Positions 25,056 through 33,164 of a stretch of 64,000 nt of DNA are shown here, one piece after another. Location of the stretch: assembly GCA_045629285.1 (NCBI GenBank), contig JAZQQY010000038.1, positions 4,703 to 68,702 on the forward strand, given 5' to 3'. The number at the start of each line of letters is the position of its first letter. Position 1 is the first letter of the stretch. A program made the position numbers and the translations under genes. The DNA is from UBA1723 sp045629285. GTDB lineage: Bacteria; Bacteroidota; Bacteroidia; Bacteroidales; Paludibacteraceae. Under the pieces are notes generated by a model that did no database searches, was not told the origin of the DNA, and saw only the letters and a program-made list of their open reading frames with translations.

Positions 25056-25480
25056 TGGCAGAATTGACTATAATTGCAGGTTGTAACGGATCGGGGAAGT
25101 CAACATTTGCACCGTCTTTTTTGAAGGAGGGTGTTTCTTCTTTTGATTACGACAAACTTTATTTGCAATTATATTCGTCTCTTTACGATTCTGAATTTAG
25201 AGAGGACATGGCAAGGAACATGACCTCTGAGATATGATGTGAGTTCAAAGGTCACTTTGTCGATGATGAAACGATAGATTTGAAGTGGAAAGCAGGCTAT
25301 AAAAATCTAAATGCTCATTATTCGTATTTTGATAGAATTTTATTTGTCGATAATTCTGTCGATAATGAAGTTTATACTAATTTATTGCAAATAGAAAATG
25401 GTCGAGCATATTGTATGGGAATATTGCCAGAATATTTTTCTCGTCGTTTTCCAGATGTGATAAAATTATTAGATAAATAA
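25055..25480 (+). pseudogene. broken zeta-toxin family P-loop kinase gene
   Basis: The frame opens MAELTIIAGCNGSGKSTF with a perfect Walker A (GCNGSGKST), runs to TSEI, meets a TGA at 25235-25237, and continues in the same frame as CEFKGHFVDDETIDLKWKAG through YFDRILFVDNS to PEYFSRRFPDVIKLLDK. Intact relatives of this stand-alone zeta family have, from memory, about 190-200 residues with some 60 residues between these two blocks. The sequence here is therefore best read as an internal deletion whose junction created a stop. It is expected to be inactive. In intact zeta toxins the enzyme phosphorylates UDP-N-acetyl sugars. It lies inside the fimbrial operon. Confidence 0.7.
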
Positions 25481-25491
25481 GGAGAAAAACT

Positions 25492-26898
25492 ATGAAGAAT
25501 TTAATATACATACTGAATGTCATGATGATTCTTATCTTCGCTTCGTGCAAAGACGAGAATTCTTTCATGTCTGTCGACGACGAGCCATGTTATTCAATCT
25601 TGATTTCAGCTCCTGGGGCCGACGCCACTCGTGCCACTTACAAGGAAGAAGGTGAGGATTTAGCTGTTGTGTGGGAGAAAGGTGATGTAATCTACGTCGG
25701 AGATTATGAGTTTGTGTACAAGGGGATGCAGGGAAACGACGCCCTATTTTTCCATTACGGAGAAATCGCTAATGCCGCTGGCTGGACGGGAACAGTATCG
25801 TATGGTTCTACTGTAGATTTGAAGTCTCAATTCCAGAAGAAGAATAACACTTGTGGGGAGCATTTGGTGGCAAATGTCACAAACATCGATTTGACTAACA
25901 AGCCAACAATACCACTTCTTCCAGCAGATAATATGAGTCTGCTTCATGTTAGGGTAAAAGCTCCTGTTATGTTGCTAGGAAGCTCCATGATGAAGGTTGA
26001 AGGATTGGATAAGAGCGACGTCTATACAGTCACTTTGGGAAATGACCCCAGCCATGTGTTTGCGGATAAAGATGAGCCGATTGATGTATATGTTGCTATG
26101 CAAGCGGACAAGGTAATCAGCGGAACTCTCAAATTCAATTTTTATGTTTATGATGAACTATTAAAGAGTGCAGAAAAAGGAGATGAGTACCACTTCTATG
26201 TAAGATGCAATAATGTGATAACTCCTGTAAACAATGAGGTGTTGAAGGTGGTATTGCCATCTAAACCAACCCACGTCGCTCTACAGCTTGGATTGCCAAG
26301 CGGAGCAAAGTGGGCGACGATGAATGTCGGAGCGACAAAAGAGGAAGAACCTGGAGAATACTATGCTTGGGGTGAGATAGAACCTGCTCCTGGGAAAAAT
26401 TATTCGGAAAGTAATTGTGTAAATACTTGGAATAAAAATCCAACTACATTAAAAAATAATAAAGTCATTGATAGTAATAATAATTTAACCCCTGAATTTG
26501 ATGCAGCAACGCAGAATTGGGGAGATGACTGGAGAATGCCGACCAAAGTGGAGCTTGAGGAATTGATTAGTGGATGTGACTGGGGAGCTATATCTGGAGA
26601 AGGATATACGGTCAAGAGCAAAAAATATCCAAATAAATATATAAAAATCCCTTTGACTGGAAGTTATGAAAAGACAGAATTTTTGGATGGAAAAACGTAT
26701 CCAACAGTTTCAGGTACAATTAGTGAATTTGGAAGAATCTTTCTTTGGAGCTCAACTATTCTTACGGATAGTAATGTTACGATACATTCGTATTCTTTTG
26801 ATTCTATTTATAAGGACGGCAATGTATATAAGGAAAAGCCATGGGTTGCCAATAGAGCTCGTTGGGCAGGAAGACCTATTCGTGCGGTAAGAAAATAA
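25492..26898 (+). CDS. fimbrillin-like lipoprotein with C-terminal FISUMP domain, probable tip adhesin
   Basis: 468 residues. Lipobox C19 (FASC) and T-R-A site at R47 (ADATRATY) tie it to the fimbrial locus. Residues about 45-255 are fimbrillin-like beta domains (VVWEKGDVIYVGD). Residues about 258-468 form a Fibrobacter-succinogenes major paralogous (FISUMP) domain: LGLPSGAKWATMNVG, EYYAWGEIEP, WGDDWRMPTKVELEELI, then LWSST and a final RWAGRPIRAVRK. FISUMP is a C-type-lectin-like extracellular domain, so a ligand-binding tip subunit is likely. A terminator follows; this ends the fimbrial operon. Confidence 0.8.
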   Translation: MKNLIYILNVMMILIFASCKDENSFMSVDDEPCYSILISAPGADATRATYKEEGEDLAVVWEKGDVIYVGDYEFVYKGMQGNDALFFHYGEIANAAGWTGTVSYGSTVDLKSQFQKKNNTCGEHLVANVTNIDLTNKPTIPLLPADNMSLLHVRVKAPVMLLGSSMMKVEGLDKSDVYTVTLGNDPSHVFADKDEPIDVYVAMQADKVISGTLKFNFYVYDELLKSAEKGDEYHFYVRCNNVITPVNNEVLKVVLPSKPTHVALQLGLPSGAKWATMNVGATKEEEPGEYYAWGEIEPAPGKNYSESNCVNTWNKNPTTLKNNKVIDSNNNLTPEFDAATQNWGDDWRMPTKVELEELISGCDWGAISGEGYTVKSKKYPNKYIKIPLTGSYEKTEFLDGKTYPTVSGTISEFGRIFLWSSTILTDSNVTIHSYSFDSIYKDGNVYKEKPWVANRARWAGRPIRAVRK

Positions 26899-26921
26899 GA
26901 AGAGAAATATCTCTAAATAGA

Positions 26922-26960
26922 AAATAATCCCGGGAGCCGATGCTTCTGGGATTATTTGTT
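26922..26960 (+). terminator. terminator of the fimbrial operon
   Basis: AAATAATCCC (26922-26931) pairs with GGGATTATTT (26948-26957), with inner GGAGC/GCTTC pairing. Confidence 0.8.
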
Positions 26961-27240
26961 TGTGGAGGTATATTGTTGCCGACAGTCATGCCTTTTTTAA
27001 TAAGTGTAGCAAACATTTCTGACAGGAGTTTTGCATCTTGATCAGCATTGAATCACCTTTTTCCGTCGTGCAGAGGAGGTCTAAAACAGAAAGGATTTCA
27101 TGATAATCGGGTCGGACATGCAGTATTTATTTCGGAATTTGCATTTAATCATTATTAACGTATTTGCATCCTTTTTTTATGTTTTTGTTTTTTCCGAAGT
27201 TTGGTTTCTGCTAATTTTGCAGTGTGAAAAATTTAATGTT
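26961..27240. other. intergenic stretch, possible small coding relic and promoter
   Basis: On the minus strand a short open stretch reads DQDAKLLSEMFATLIKKGMT, which looks protein-like but has no start, no stop context and no recognised family. On the plus strand TAATTTTG (27212-27219) lies 21 bp before the ATG at 27241 and is the likely -7 box for the next gene. Confidence 0.35.
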
Positions 27241-28014
27241 ATGAAGAGATACATATTGTTTATGGTCGCATTGATGGCATCGGTGTATGCGTCTGCGCAA
27301 GATACAATCAGATTTCGTAATGGTAGAGTAGAGGCTGCTAAAGTGGCTGAAGTTGGTTTAGGAAAGGTGAAGTATAAGAAGTTCAATAATCCTGACGGAC
27401 CTTTGTTTTTGCTTGATGAGGCTGAAGTGGAGTCTATCAAATATCAGAATGGCGACGTGGAGGATTTCAACCTGCCCGACCAGATGAGCCAGATGCCTCA
27501 GGAGTATGTTGCTCCAGTACGTGAGAAACGTATGATTCTACAGGCTGGTCCGGTGATGTTTGAGAGAAGAGTTAAGATGAATCCTGCTTCCTATCCATTG
27601 ACTCGTCGTAGGGATTCGCCGTCAGGTCTTGCCTTTGATTCACGCTACTTGACAGAGCAGGAGGCATACGATCTTCTTGGCCACAACTACGATGTTTTCG
27701 TCGAGAATGAGCGTCGATTCCGTACAGGCCGTGTCATGTGGATCACTGGAGCAGCTTTGGCTTTTATATCCGGACCTATTGCTATTGCCGCTGCCATCAA
27801 CGATTCTCCTACAGATAGATTCGTTTCATTGTCGTGTCTATGCGGTGGAGTCGTTTTGGTGCCTGCAGGTATAGCCAGATTTTCGTCGGGTAAGGCGAGA
27901 ATGAAGAAAGTGATTAAGGAGTACAATCTAGAGCATAATGCAAGATTTCAGAATTCGGCAGAGTTGAGATTCGGAGTGACTGGAAACGGAGTCGGATTCA
28001 ATTTGGCTTTCTGA
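27241..28014 (+). CDS. exported protein of unknown function
   Basis: 257 residues from ATG 27241 (MKRYILFMVALMASVYASAQD), a clean signal peptide; the frame can be extended upstream to 27100 but that would run through the promoter. Residues about 22-75 (DTIRFRNGRVEAAKVAEVG, FLLDEAEVESIKYQNGDVE) resemble the small beta domain often found after signal peptides in Bacteroidota envelope proteins. A hydrophobic pair of segments (about 160-210, ITGAALAFISGPIAIAAAIN) suggests membrane association. No named family recognised. Monocistronic, with a strong terminator. Confidence 0.78.
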   Translation: MKRYILFMVALMASVYASAQDTIRFRNGRVEAAKVAEVGLGKVKYKKFNNPDGPLFLLDEAEVESIKYQNGDVEDFNLPDQMSQMPQEYVAPVREKRMILQAGPVMFERRVKMNPASYPLTRRRDSPSGLAFDSRYLTEQEAYDLLGHNYDVFVENERRFRTGRVMWITGAALAFISGPIAIAAAINDSPTDRFVSLSCLCGGVVLVPAGIARFSSGKARMKKVIKEYNLEHNARFQNSAELRFGVTGNGVGFNLAF

Positions 28015-28039
28015 AACAATAGCTTTCTAATATACAAGA

Positions 28040-28066
28040 AAAGACGCGAGCGATCGCGTCTTTTTG
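28040..28066. terminator. bidirectional terminator
   Basis: AAAGACGCG (28040-28048) pairs with CGCGTCTTT (28055-28063), flanked by A and T runs. It serves the 27241 gene and the convergent glycosyltransferase gene. Confidence 0.85.
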
Positions 28067-28105
28067 TTTAGTCTTTATATCTCCTGCCTTTTATCTATTG
28101 TCTAA

Positions 28106-28924
28106 TTAACTTCGTGGAGAATATTTTTCAAGAATTTCCGCATTCCATTTTTTTCTTTCCTCGTCGAATATCCAACCCCACTTGTTGAAATACTTAATCA
28201 TATTTTTAATGTGGATCAGAAGCATTCTCTTGCTCTTGTACGACGCTGCACCGTGCTTGTGAGTTACGACAGCACCCGGCCAGAACATTGTACGGTAGTG
28301 CTTGTGCATACGGCGTGTGATGTCGATATCTTCAGGATAAAGAAAGAATCTTTCGTCGAACAAACCAACTTTCTCAAAACACTTTACGCGGAAGAACATG
28401 AAACATCCGTGATGGTAAGGAATGTTCATCTCGCTCTTGTGGTCGTTGAACTTCAGCATGTATCTGTAGTTCATGCTCTCTCCCCAACTGTCAGGAAGGA
28501 AGCGACGGAAAATCAAGTTGGCCGGATTAGGGAGCATACGTACTGTATACTGTTGCTCGCCATTAGGGTAAAGGACGTTAGGCTGTACCATTGCCACGTC
28601 TTCGTTCTCCGACATGTATTTTGTGATTGCCGGAATCACGCCTGTATTGAAGCAAACGTCGGCGTTGATTACAAGATGGTAGTCTGAGCCTCCAGCAATA
28701 GCCTTTCTGATTGCTATGTTGTGGCCTGCACCATAACCAAGATTCTTGTTGTTGAAGGTGTATTCCACTTTCGAAAGCCCCTCGCAGAACGAACGTAAGT
28801 CGTCGGATGGAGAATTGTCGGAAACGTACACATATTCAATGCCGTCTGCCAACATTGAATCTATGCACTTCTGCAATTCCTTGCGCTCAGTTATGTAAGT
28901 TACAATCGATGCTGTAATTTTCAT
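28106..28924 (-). CDS. family 2 glycosyltransferase
   Basis: 272-residue GT-A fold enzyme, cytoplasmic, transferring a sugar from a nucleotide donor. Visible are the N-terminal strand ITASIVTYITER, the donor-binding segment VYVSDNSPSDD, the NLGYGAGHNIAIRKA helix and the metal-binding region LVINADVCF. Further along are VRMLPNPANLIFRRFLP, HHGCFMFFR and the acceptor-side FFLYPEDIDITRRMHKHY. This arrangement is that of rhamnosyltransferase-like GT2 proteins of surface polysaccharide pathways. It stands alone, with no glycan cluster around it, so the glycan it serves is not known. Confidence 0.88.
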   Translation of the reverse strand: MKITASIVTYITERKELQKCIDSMLADGIEYVYVSDNSPSDDLRSFCEGLSKVEYTFNNKNLGYGAGHNIAIRKAIAGGSDYHLVINADVCFNTGVIPAITKYMSENEDVAMVQPNVLYPNGEQQYTVRMLPNPANLIFRRFLPDSWGESMNYRYMLKFNDHKSEMNIPYHHGCFMFFRVKCFEKVGLFDERFFLYPEDIDITRRMHKHYRTMFWPGAVVTHKHGAASYKSKRMLLIHIKNMIKYFNKWGWIFDEERKKWNAEILEKYSPRS

Positions 28925-28998
28925 TTCTACCTAATGCAACAACGTACGAAGCAGTTAATTTATCCCATCTTTTTGTGCTACGTACTTTTTGCGAGTCG

Positions 28999-29006
28999 CA
29001 AATTTA
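28999..29006 (-). promoter_or_regulatory. promoter -7 box for the glycosyltransferase gene
   Basis: The complement reads TAAATTTG, matching TAnnTTTG, 75 bp before the start codon. Confidence 0.55.
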
Positions 29007-29044
29007 ACATAATTTTTCAATTTTTCCGACACTTTTGTACAAAA

Positions 29045-29680
29045 CTACAACGACAATTGGAATTTTCTGTCTACGAAAGTGTATTCCAATACTCCGAATC
29101 GCACAAGTTTTGCGATTTGTTTCTGCACGTCGCGTCTGTCGATGTTGTGAGTCTTGGCAAATTTATTGATTGAAAAACAATCGGTTTCGATAGCCTTAAG
29201 AAGATCTTTCTCTGTGTCTGTGAATTCAATGGTCACTCCGTATTGCATTCCGCCCTGTTCCCACATCTCAAGGTGAATGGCGGTTGCCTGGATATTCTCG
29301 TCGGCGATTCTGACGTATGCCCATTTGCGGTTTTCTTCATCGATGGCGCATATCGGCTTATTTTCCGACTCCGGGATTATCACTTCCAGCACCGTTTTCC
29401 CGTCGACTTTATGCTGGTGTATTTCAAATTCAGGCGACGGCTGACAGTAGACGTTGGCGGCCGCTTCAGCCATGTATGCCTCTTCTTCTGAACTTACGCC
29501 TGATATTTTGCCGTTGTCCTTTACGCCGATAAGCAGACGACCGCCTTCTGTATTGGCGAATGCCGAGAAACTTTTCGCTATCTTTCTTGCGTCTGAAATC
29601 TCAAATTTGAAGTCCTGGTTGACGTGTTCACCCTCCTCGATCAACGAGTGTATATAGTCTGCGGAATCTATCGGTTTCAT
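29045..29680 (-). CDS. AlbA_2 domain (Schlafen-like) protein
   Basis: 211 residues. The N-terminal two thirds form an AlbA_2 domain, once called a putative ATP- or DNA-binding domain: QDFKFEISDARKIAKSFSAF, NTEGGRLLIGVKDNGKISGV and WAYVRIADENIQAT. The C-terminal third (about 150-211) is a winged-helix-like region (LLKAIETDCFSINKFAKTHN, VQKQIAKLVRFGVLEY). Related proteins act as nucleic-acid-binding regulators, and none has a well-established role. The possible -7 box TAATTTTG lies on the minus strand at 29702-29709, overlapping the promoter region of the divergent RHH-like gene. Confidence 0.82.
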   Translation of the reverse strand: MKPIDSADYIHSLIEEGEHVNQDFKFEISDARKIAKSFSAFANTEGGRLLIGVKDNGKISGVSSEEEAYMAEAAANVYCQPSPEFEIHQHKVDGKTVLEVIIPESENKPICAIDEENRKWAYVRIADENIQATAIHLEMWEQGGMQYGVTIEFTDTEKDLLKAIETDCFSINKFAKTHNIDRRDVQKQIAKLVRFGVLEYTFVDRKFQLSL

Positions 29681-29741
29681 CTTTGTTATCTTAAAACCTT
29701 ACAAAATTACGCAAAACGGCTGATTTTTACATTTTAATTCA

Positions 29742-29749
29742 TACTTTTG
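29742..29749 (+). promoter_or_regulatory. promoter -7 box for the RHH-like gene and tadA
   Basis: TACTTTTG lies 28 bp before the ATG at 29777. It rules out the earlier in-frame start at 29747. Confidence 0.65.
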
Positions 29750-29776
29750 TGTATAGACTATCTAAACACGGGGTAC

Positions 29777-29971
29777 ATGGCAATACCAAAGAACAGGAGT
29801 TTGATACGAGACCATAGAGTGGTTGTTGCGCTGAACGAGAAAGAGTATGAGGCTCTTACCAAGTTTTGTGAACAGCACAAGATCCCTATGTCTGATTTTA
29901 TCAGACGCACTGTTTTTTCTGAAATCATGGCCAGACAGTATTCTGAGGCTCCGACTCTATTCGACAGATAA
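29777..29971 (+). CDS. small ribbon-helix-helix-like protein
   Basis: 64 residues (MAIPKNRSLIRDHR...). The pattern RVVVALNEKEYEALTKFC followed by KIPMSDFIRRTVFSEIM fits a short ribbon-helix-helix fold: one strand and two helices with a hydrophilic turn. That would make it a DNA-binding regulator or an antitoxin-type protein, but no toxin gene adjoins. Its stop is 3 bp before the tadA start, so the two are probably co-transcribed. Confidence 0.7.
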   Translation: MAIPKNRSLIRDHRVVVALNEKEYEALTKFCEQHKIPMSDFIRRTVFSEIMARQYSEAPTLFDR

Positions 29972-29974
29972 CCT

Positions 29975-30433
29975 ATGATAGATTCACCAGTTTCAACAAT
30001 CCAAACAGACGAAAAATTCATGCAGATGGCCTTGAAAGAGGCTAGGAAAGCTATGTCTGAAGGCGAGGTGCCTATCGGTGCTGTGATTGTTTGTGCCGAC
30101 AAAGTGATCGCATCTGCGCATAATCTTACAGAGACTCTCCATGATGTGACAGCCCATGCCGAGATGCAGGCTATCACGATGGCTGCCGACTTCCTTGGCG
30201 GCAAATACCTTACCGATTGCACGCTCTACGTCACTGTAGAGCCGTGTGTGATGTGTGCCGGTGCGTTGGGTTGGAGTCAGATTGCAAGAGTAGTGTACGG
30301 CAGCTCCGACGATAAACGTGGATTCCAGAAATTCGCACCTGACGCGTTGCATCCCAAGACGACTGTTGCCTCGGGTGTGCTGGAGGAGGAATGCACGAAA
30401 TTGATGACGGATTTCTTTAAGAGAAAACGATAA
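29975..30433 (+). CDS. tadA: tRNA-specific adenosine deaminase TadA
   Basis: Deaminates A34 to inosine in tRNA-Arg(ACG). 152 residues with the zinc cytidine-deaminase fold: H61-A-E63 (catalytic Glu) and P-C91-V-M-C94 (zinc ligands), with the TadA-type strand GKYLTDCTLYVTVEPC and the C-terminal LMTDFFKRKR helix. Length and the DALHPKT region favour TadA over guanine or cytosine deaminases; compare the guanine deaminase at 35930, which has the PTAHAE/SCEPCPMC version. Preceded at 3 bp by the RHH-like gene. Confidence 0.92.
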   Translation: MIDSPVSTIQTDEKFMQMALKEARKAMSEGEVPIGAVIVCADKVIASAHNLTETLHDVTAHAEMQAITMAADFLGGKYLTDCTLYVTVEPCVMCAGALGWSQIARVVYGSSDDKRGFQKFAPDALHPKTTVASGVLEEECTKLMTDFFKRKR

Positions 30434-30437
30434 AAAC

Positions 30438-30465
30438 GTAGAGACGGTGTGCACACCGTCTCTAC
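30438..30465. repeat. perfect 28-bp palindrome, GTAGAGACGG family
   Basis: GTAGAGACGGTGTG followed at once by its exact reverse complement. It lies between the convergent tadA and C10 protease genes and can act as a terminator for both. It is the best-preserved member of the dispersed family. Confidence 0.85.
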
Positions 30466-30473
30466 AGAGAATT

Positions 30474-33074
30474 TTATTTAACCATTACCTTTTGATTTCC
30501 TACGATGTAGATGCCCTTTGTAAGCGGCACGAACAACGACGATTCTCGGTTCAATCCTATCGTCGACACAATCTTTCCGTCGACAGCAACTATAGGCAAT
30601 GAAGGGATATCTGTGTCGGAAGTGATCCAGATTCCACCGTCCGCAGATACGATTGACAGATTGTCAGAAAGAATGTCGGATATGCCGTTAGTGTTGGTCC
30701 AAGTCAATTCCATGTAGGCGTAGAATGAACCGTTCTCTTTGCACAGACCGATATATTTCGGTTTTTCAATAGAGCAATAGTTGCTCAACATAAATGCAAT
30801 AGAGATTGATTGCTCGCCTGGCTCCGGCTCGTATACCAGTTTCTCATACGACTTCTCATCCTCCAACGATGAGGTGACGCCGATGATCAGTTTGCTCATT
30901 TTATTGACATCTGTCGGCTTCAATTCTACCGAAATGATTTTCTCGTCTTTGTCGAAGAATTGGGATATCGTGCCATAGTATTTTAGCGGAGTGACTTTTC
31001 CCAACAACGTATTATCCTTGTCGAAAACGGAATAATTTGCGTAGTTCACCTGCAGGGAATCTGTATCGCCAACGATTGCCGGGAGCGAGAAGAGGAATTG
31101 CACGCCCTTTTCAGGTTCTATAGACGCCGTCTGGCTGGAAACGCTATCGCTTCCACAAAGCAAAACGAATGTGTTGTCGTAGTTCTTGCTTTTGGTGTTG
31201 AGAATCTTAAGCGAGATAGTCGATTCGTCTTCAGCCGACAAACCATAGAAGATGTGGCTGAACGTATCCTTCACGAAATTGTATCTTGCAGTGATCCTGT
31301 CGTCTTTGATGATGGCAAGAGTGCTTTGGATATAGCTTGTCAACTCAGGCATGTCATGTTCGATGGTTTTTTGTGTTGTTCCGCCGGCAGGGATGCTCAA
31401 CATCAATCCTGTGGTGTACTCCTCCAACATGAAATAGACGTCGTCATAGAACTCGAATGGAGTCGGATTAGAGAAAGTGATATCAAACCTATGTTTTGAT
31501 CCGTTTGTCGTATGAACGATTGTGTCTATGTGCAACTCTTTCGAGAAGATTGTATAGTCGGACAATTTGAATCTGTTTGGCTCGAAATCTTCACATAAAG
31601 TCCACTCGTTTTTGTCGAGATCCTTGTCTATTGTGAAAGTGTCGGTCTGCATCATGATCAAACTCATCTCCTTGTCGATGTCAGTCATCTTGAGTGATCT
31701 GTCTAAGTATACGATATTTGCGTTCGATTCGACGAAGTCTGCAGGGTTTTCCGACATCAACGTGTCTCCGTCAGCGACTACAGCCAAGGCGTAGTATTTC
31801 ATGCTTCCAGCCGGTATTTTTGTCTCGGTCACAGCCTTTAATGTAATAACTGATTTCGCATATTCGCCTATGATGTCAGTCGTAGTGTTTATGATTCTCA
31901 CGGAGTCAGGGATGATGACTGTGGAGTCGGGCACTATTGAACTAGATGATGCCGGACGACTGATTACCGTTTTGCCTTCTCCCGGCTCTATACCGATTAT
32001 TATAGCTTGGAAGAAAGAGTATCCGTTATCGGGAGTTGTCTGCTCCTTTTCGTAATCATGCTTGAAATCAAATATGTCTACGTCGTAATAGCCGTTGCTT
32101 GTGCCGTTCCAACCCCAGTTGATATGCAGATATCCATCCATATATCCGTCGCAGATAAAAGCGTGTCCACCATGGTGAAATGATGTTGCCGACATGTAGA
32201 TAGGACGTTTTTTGCTCAACTCTTCATGGATGATGTCGAGCCACTCTTCACGGTAATATGAGTCTCTTGACAAATACTGAAGAGAGTCGCTGTTGTATCC
32301 GAAATAGTGAACTAACGAGTATAGGAACATCTCTGAAAGTGCAGCACTGCCGGCTTGCTCGAATCTTGTCTCCACACTTCTCGCACAATCCCACATCAAT
32401 TTTGCGATTTCGTTGTTCAAAGCCTCAGTGGTGTCTTTCTTGTAGTGGTTAAGAATCAGACTCCAATCGTATGTGCGGCCTTCTGCTTTCTGTCCCTCGA
32501 TTTGGTAGATGATGTCAGGATTCTTGGCAGAGTAGTGGCCATATCCAGGGATGTCGTTCAAGAGTTTCGAAGGATGCTCGTAATATTTGCAGATCTGAGC
32601 CAAGCACACAGGCACACAGCCTACAGGAGGTCCGGAACCTTCTCTCTCTGGAATGTATTTGTTGTATGGGGAACGTGTGCTGTAGACAACGTCCATGAAC
32701 GAAGGAATATTCTCTCTTGTTTCAGCACTTCTCAATTTGTCGACTGCTTTTGTCGACGCTGCATAGACATCCAATGCGGCTTGAAGCTGTGGCGGCAACA
32801 CGTCGGAGTAGTTGTCTCCGTAGCCCAACACTTTGTCGGCATTTGCGGAAACGATGCAGAATTTGTCGGTTGCATCGTCTGAGAAGATATAGTACGATGG
32901 CTCCTCTTCCGAAGCAGAGCGCAATTGTGAAGCTGTTTTCACACCTGTCTTCTTCAACGTAGGATTCTGACAATATGCTTTTGCTAAATTTTTCGCTGCA
33001 TCTATATAGTTTTCAGCTGCTTGTAGTGGAAGTGCAAACAGTAGAAGTGTCAGTATGTGGAGAAATAATTTCAT
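30474..33074 (-). CDS. secreted C10-family (streptopain-like) cysteine protease with C-terminal T9SS-type tail
   Basis: 866 residues from ATG 33074 (MKLFLHILTLLLFALPLQA), a signal peptide; an in-frame upstream ATG at 33098 adds eight hydrophilic residues and is less likely. A propeptide (about 25-125) precedes the C10 catalytic domain. The nucleophile is C153 in GPPVGCVPVCLAQI and the general base is H304 in GGHAFICDGY, followed by LHINWGWNG. The long C-terminal part (about 375-866) has Ig-like beta domains and ends in GIYIVGNQKVMVK, like type A T9SS tails. Probable cell-surface or secreted protease related to the C10 enzymes of Prevotella and Porphyromonas. Confidence 0.87.
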   Translation of the reverse strand: MKLFLHILTLLLFALPLQAAENYIDAAKNLAKAYCQNPTLKKTGVKTASQLRSASEEEPSYYIFSDDATDKFCIVSANADKVLGYGDNYSDVLPPQLQAALDVYAASTKAVDKLRSAETRENIPSFMDVVYSTRSPYNKYIPEREGSGPPVGCVPVCLAQICKYYEHPSKLLNDIPGYGHYSAKNPDIIYQIEGQKAEGRTYDWSLILNHYKKDTTEALNNEIAKLMWDCARSVETRFEQAGSAALSEMFLYSLVHYFGYNSDSLQYLSRDSYYREEWLDIIHEELSKKRPIYMSATSFHHGGHAFICDGYMDGYLHINWGWNGTSNGYYDVDIFDFKHDYEKEQTTPDNGYSFFQAIIIGIEPGEGKTVISRPASSSSIVPDSTVIIPDSVRIINTTTDIIGEYAKSVITLKAVTETKIPAGSMKYYALAVVADGDTLMSENPADFVESNANIVYLDRSLKMTDIDKEMSLIMMQTDTFTIDKDLDKNEWTLCEDFEPNRFKLSDYTIFSKELHIDTIVHTTNGSKHRFDITFSNPTPFEFYDDVYFMLEEYTTGLMLSIPAGGTTQKTIEHDMPELTSYIQSTLAIIKDDRITARYNFVKDTFSHIFYGLSAEDESTISLKILNTKSKNYDNTFVLLCGSDSVSSQTASIEPEKGVQFLFSLPAIVGDTDSLQVNYANYSVFDKDNTLLGKVTPLKYYGTISQFFDKDEKIISVELKPTDVNKMSKLIIGVTSSLEDEKSYEKLVYEPEPGEQSISIAFMLSNYCSIEKPKYIGLCKENGSFYAYMELTWTNTNGISDILSDNLSIVSADGGIWITSDTDIPSLPIVAVDGKIVSTIGLNRESSLFVPLTKGIYIVGNQKVMVK

Positions 33075-33127
33075 GTGCTTTTGTTTTTCTTGCCACAAAT
33101 GTGCAAAAAAAATATGAGACTTTTGCT

Positions 33128-33135
33128 TATTTTTG
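33128..33135 (+). promoter_or_regulatory. promoter -7 box for the GH16 gene
   Basis: TATTTTTG lies 29 bp before the ATG at 33165. Confidence 0.5.
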
Positions 33136-33164
33136 TTTCCAACGACGATTTAATCCATTTTAAG

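Noticed and set aside
25235..25237. TGA in the zeta-like gene as selenocysteine or recoding
   Set aside because: No selenocysteine element is visible, and the apparent loss of about 60 residues at this point fits deletion better.
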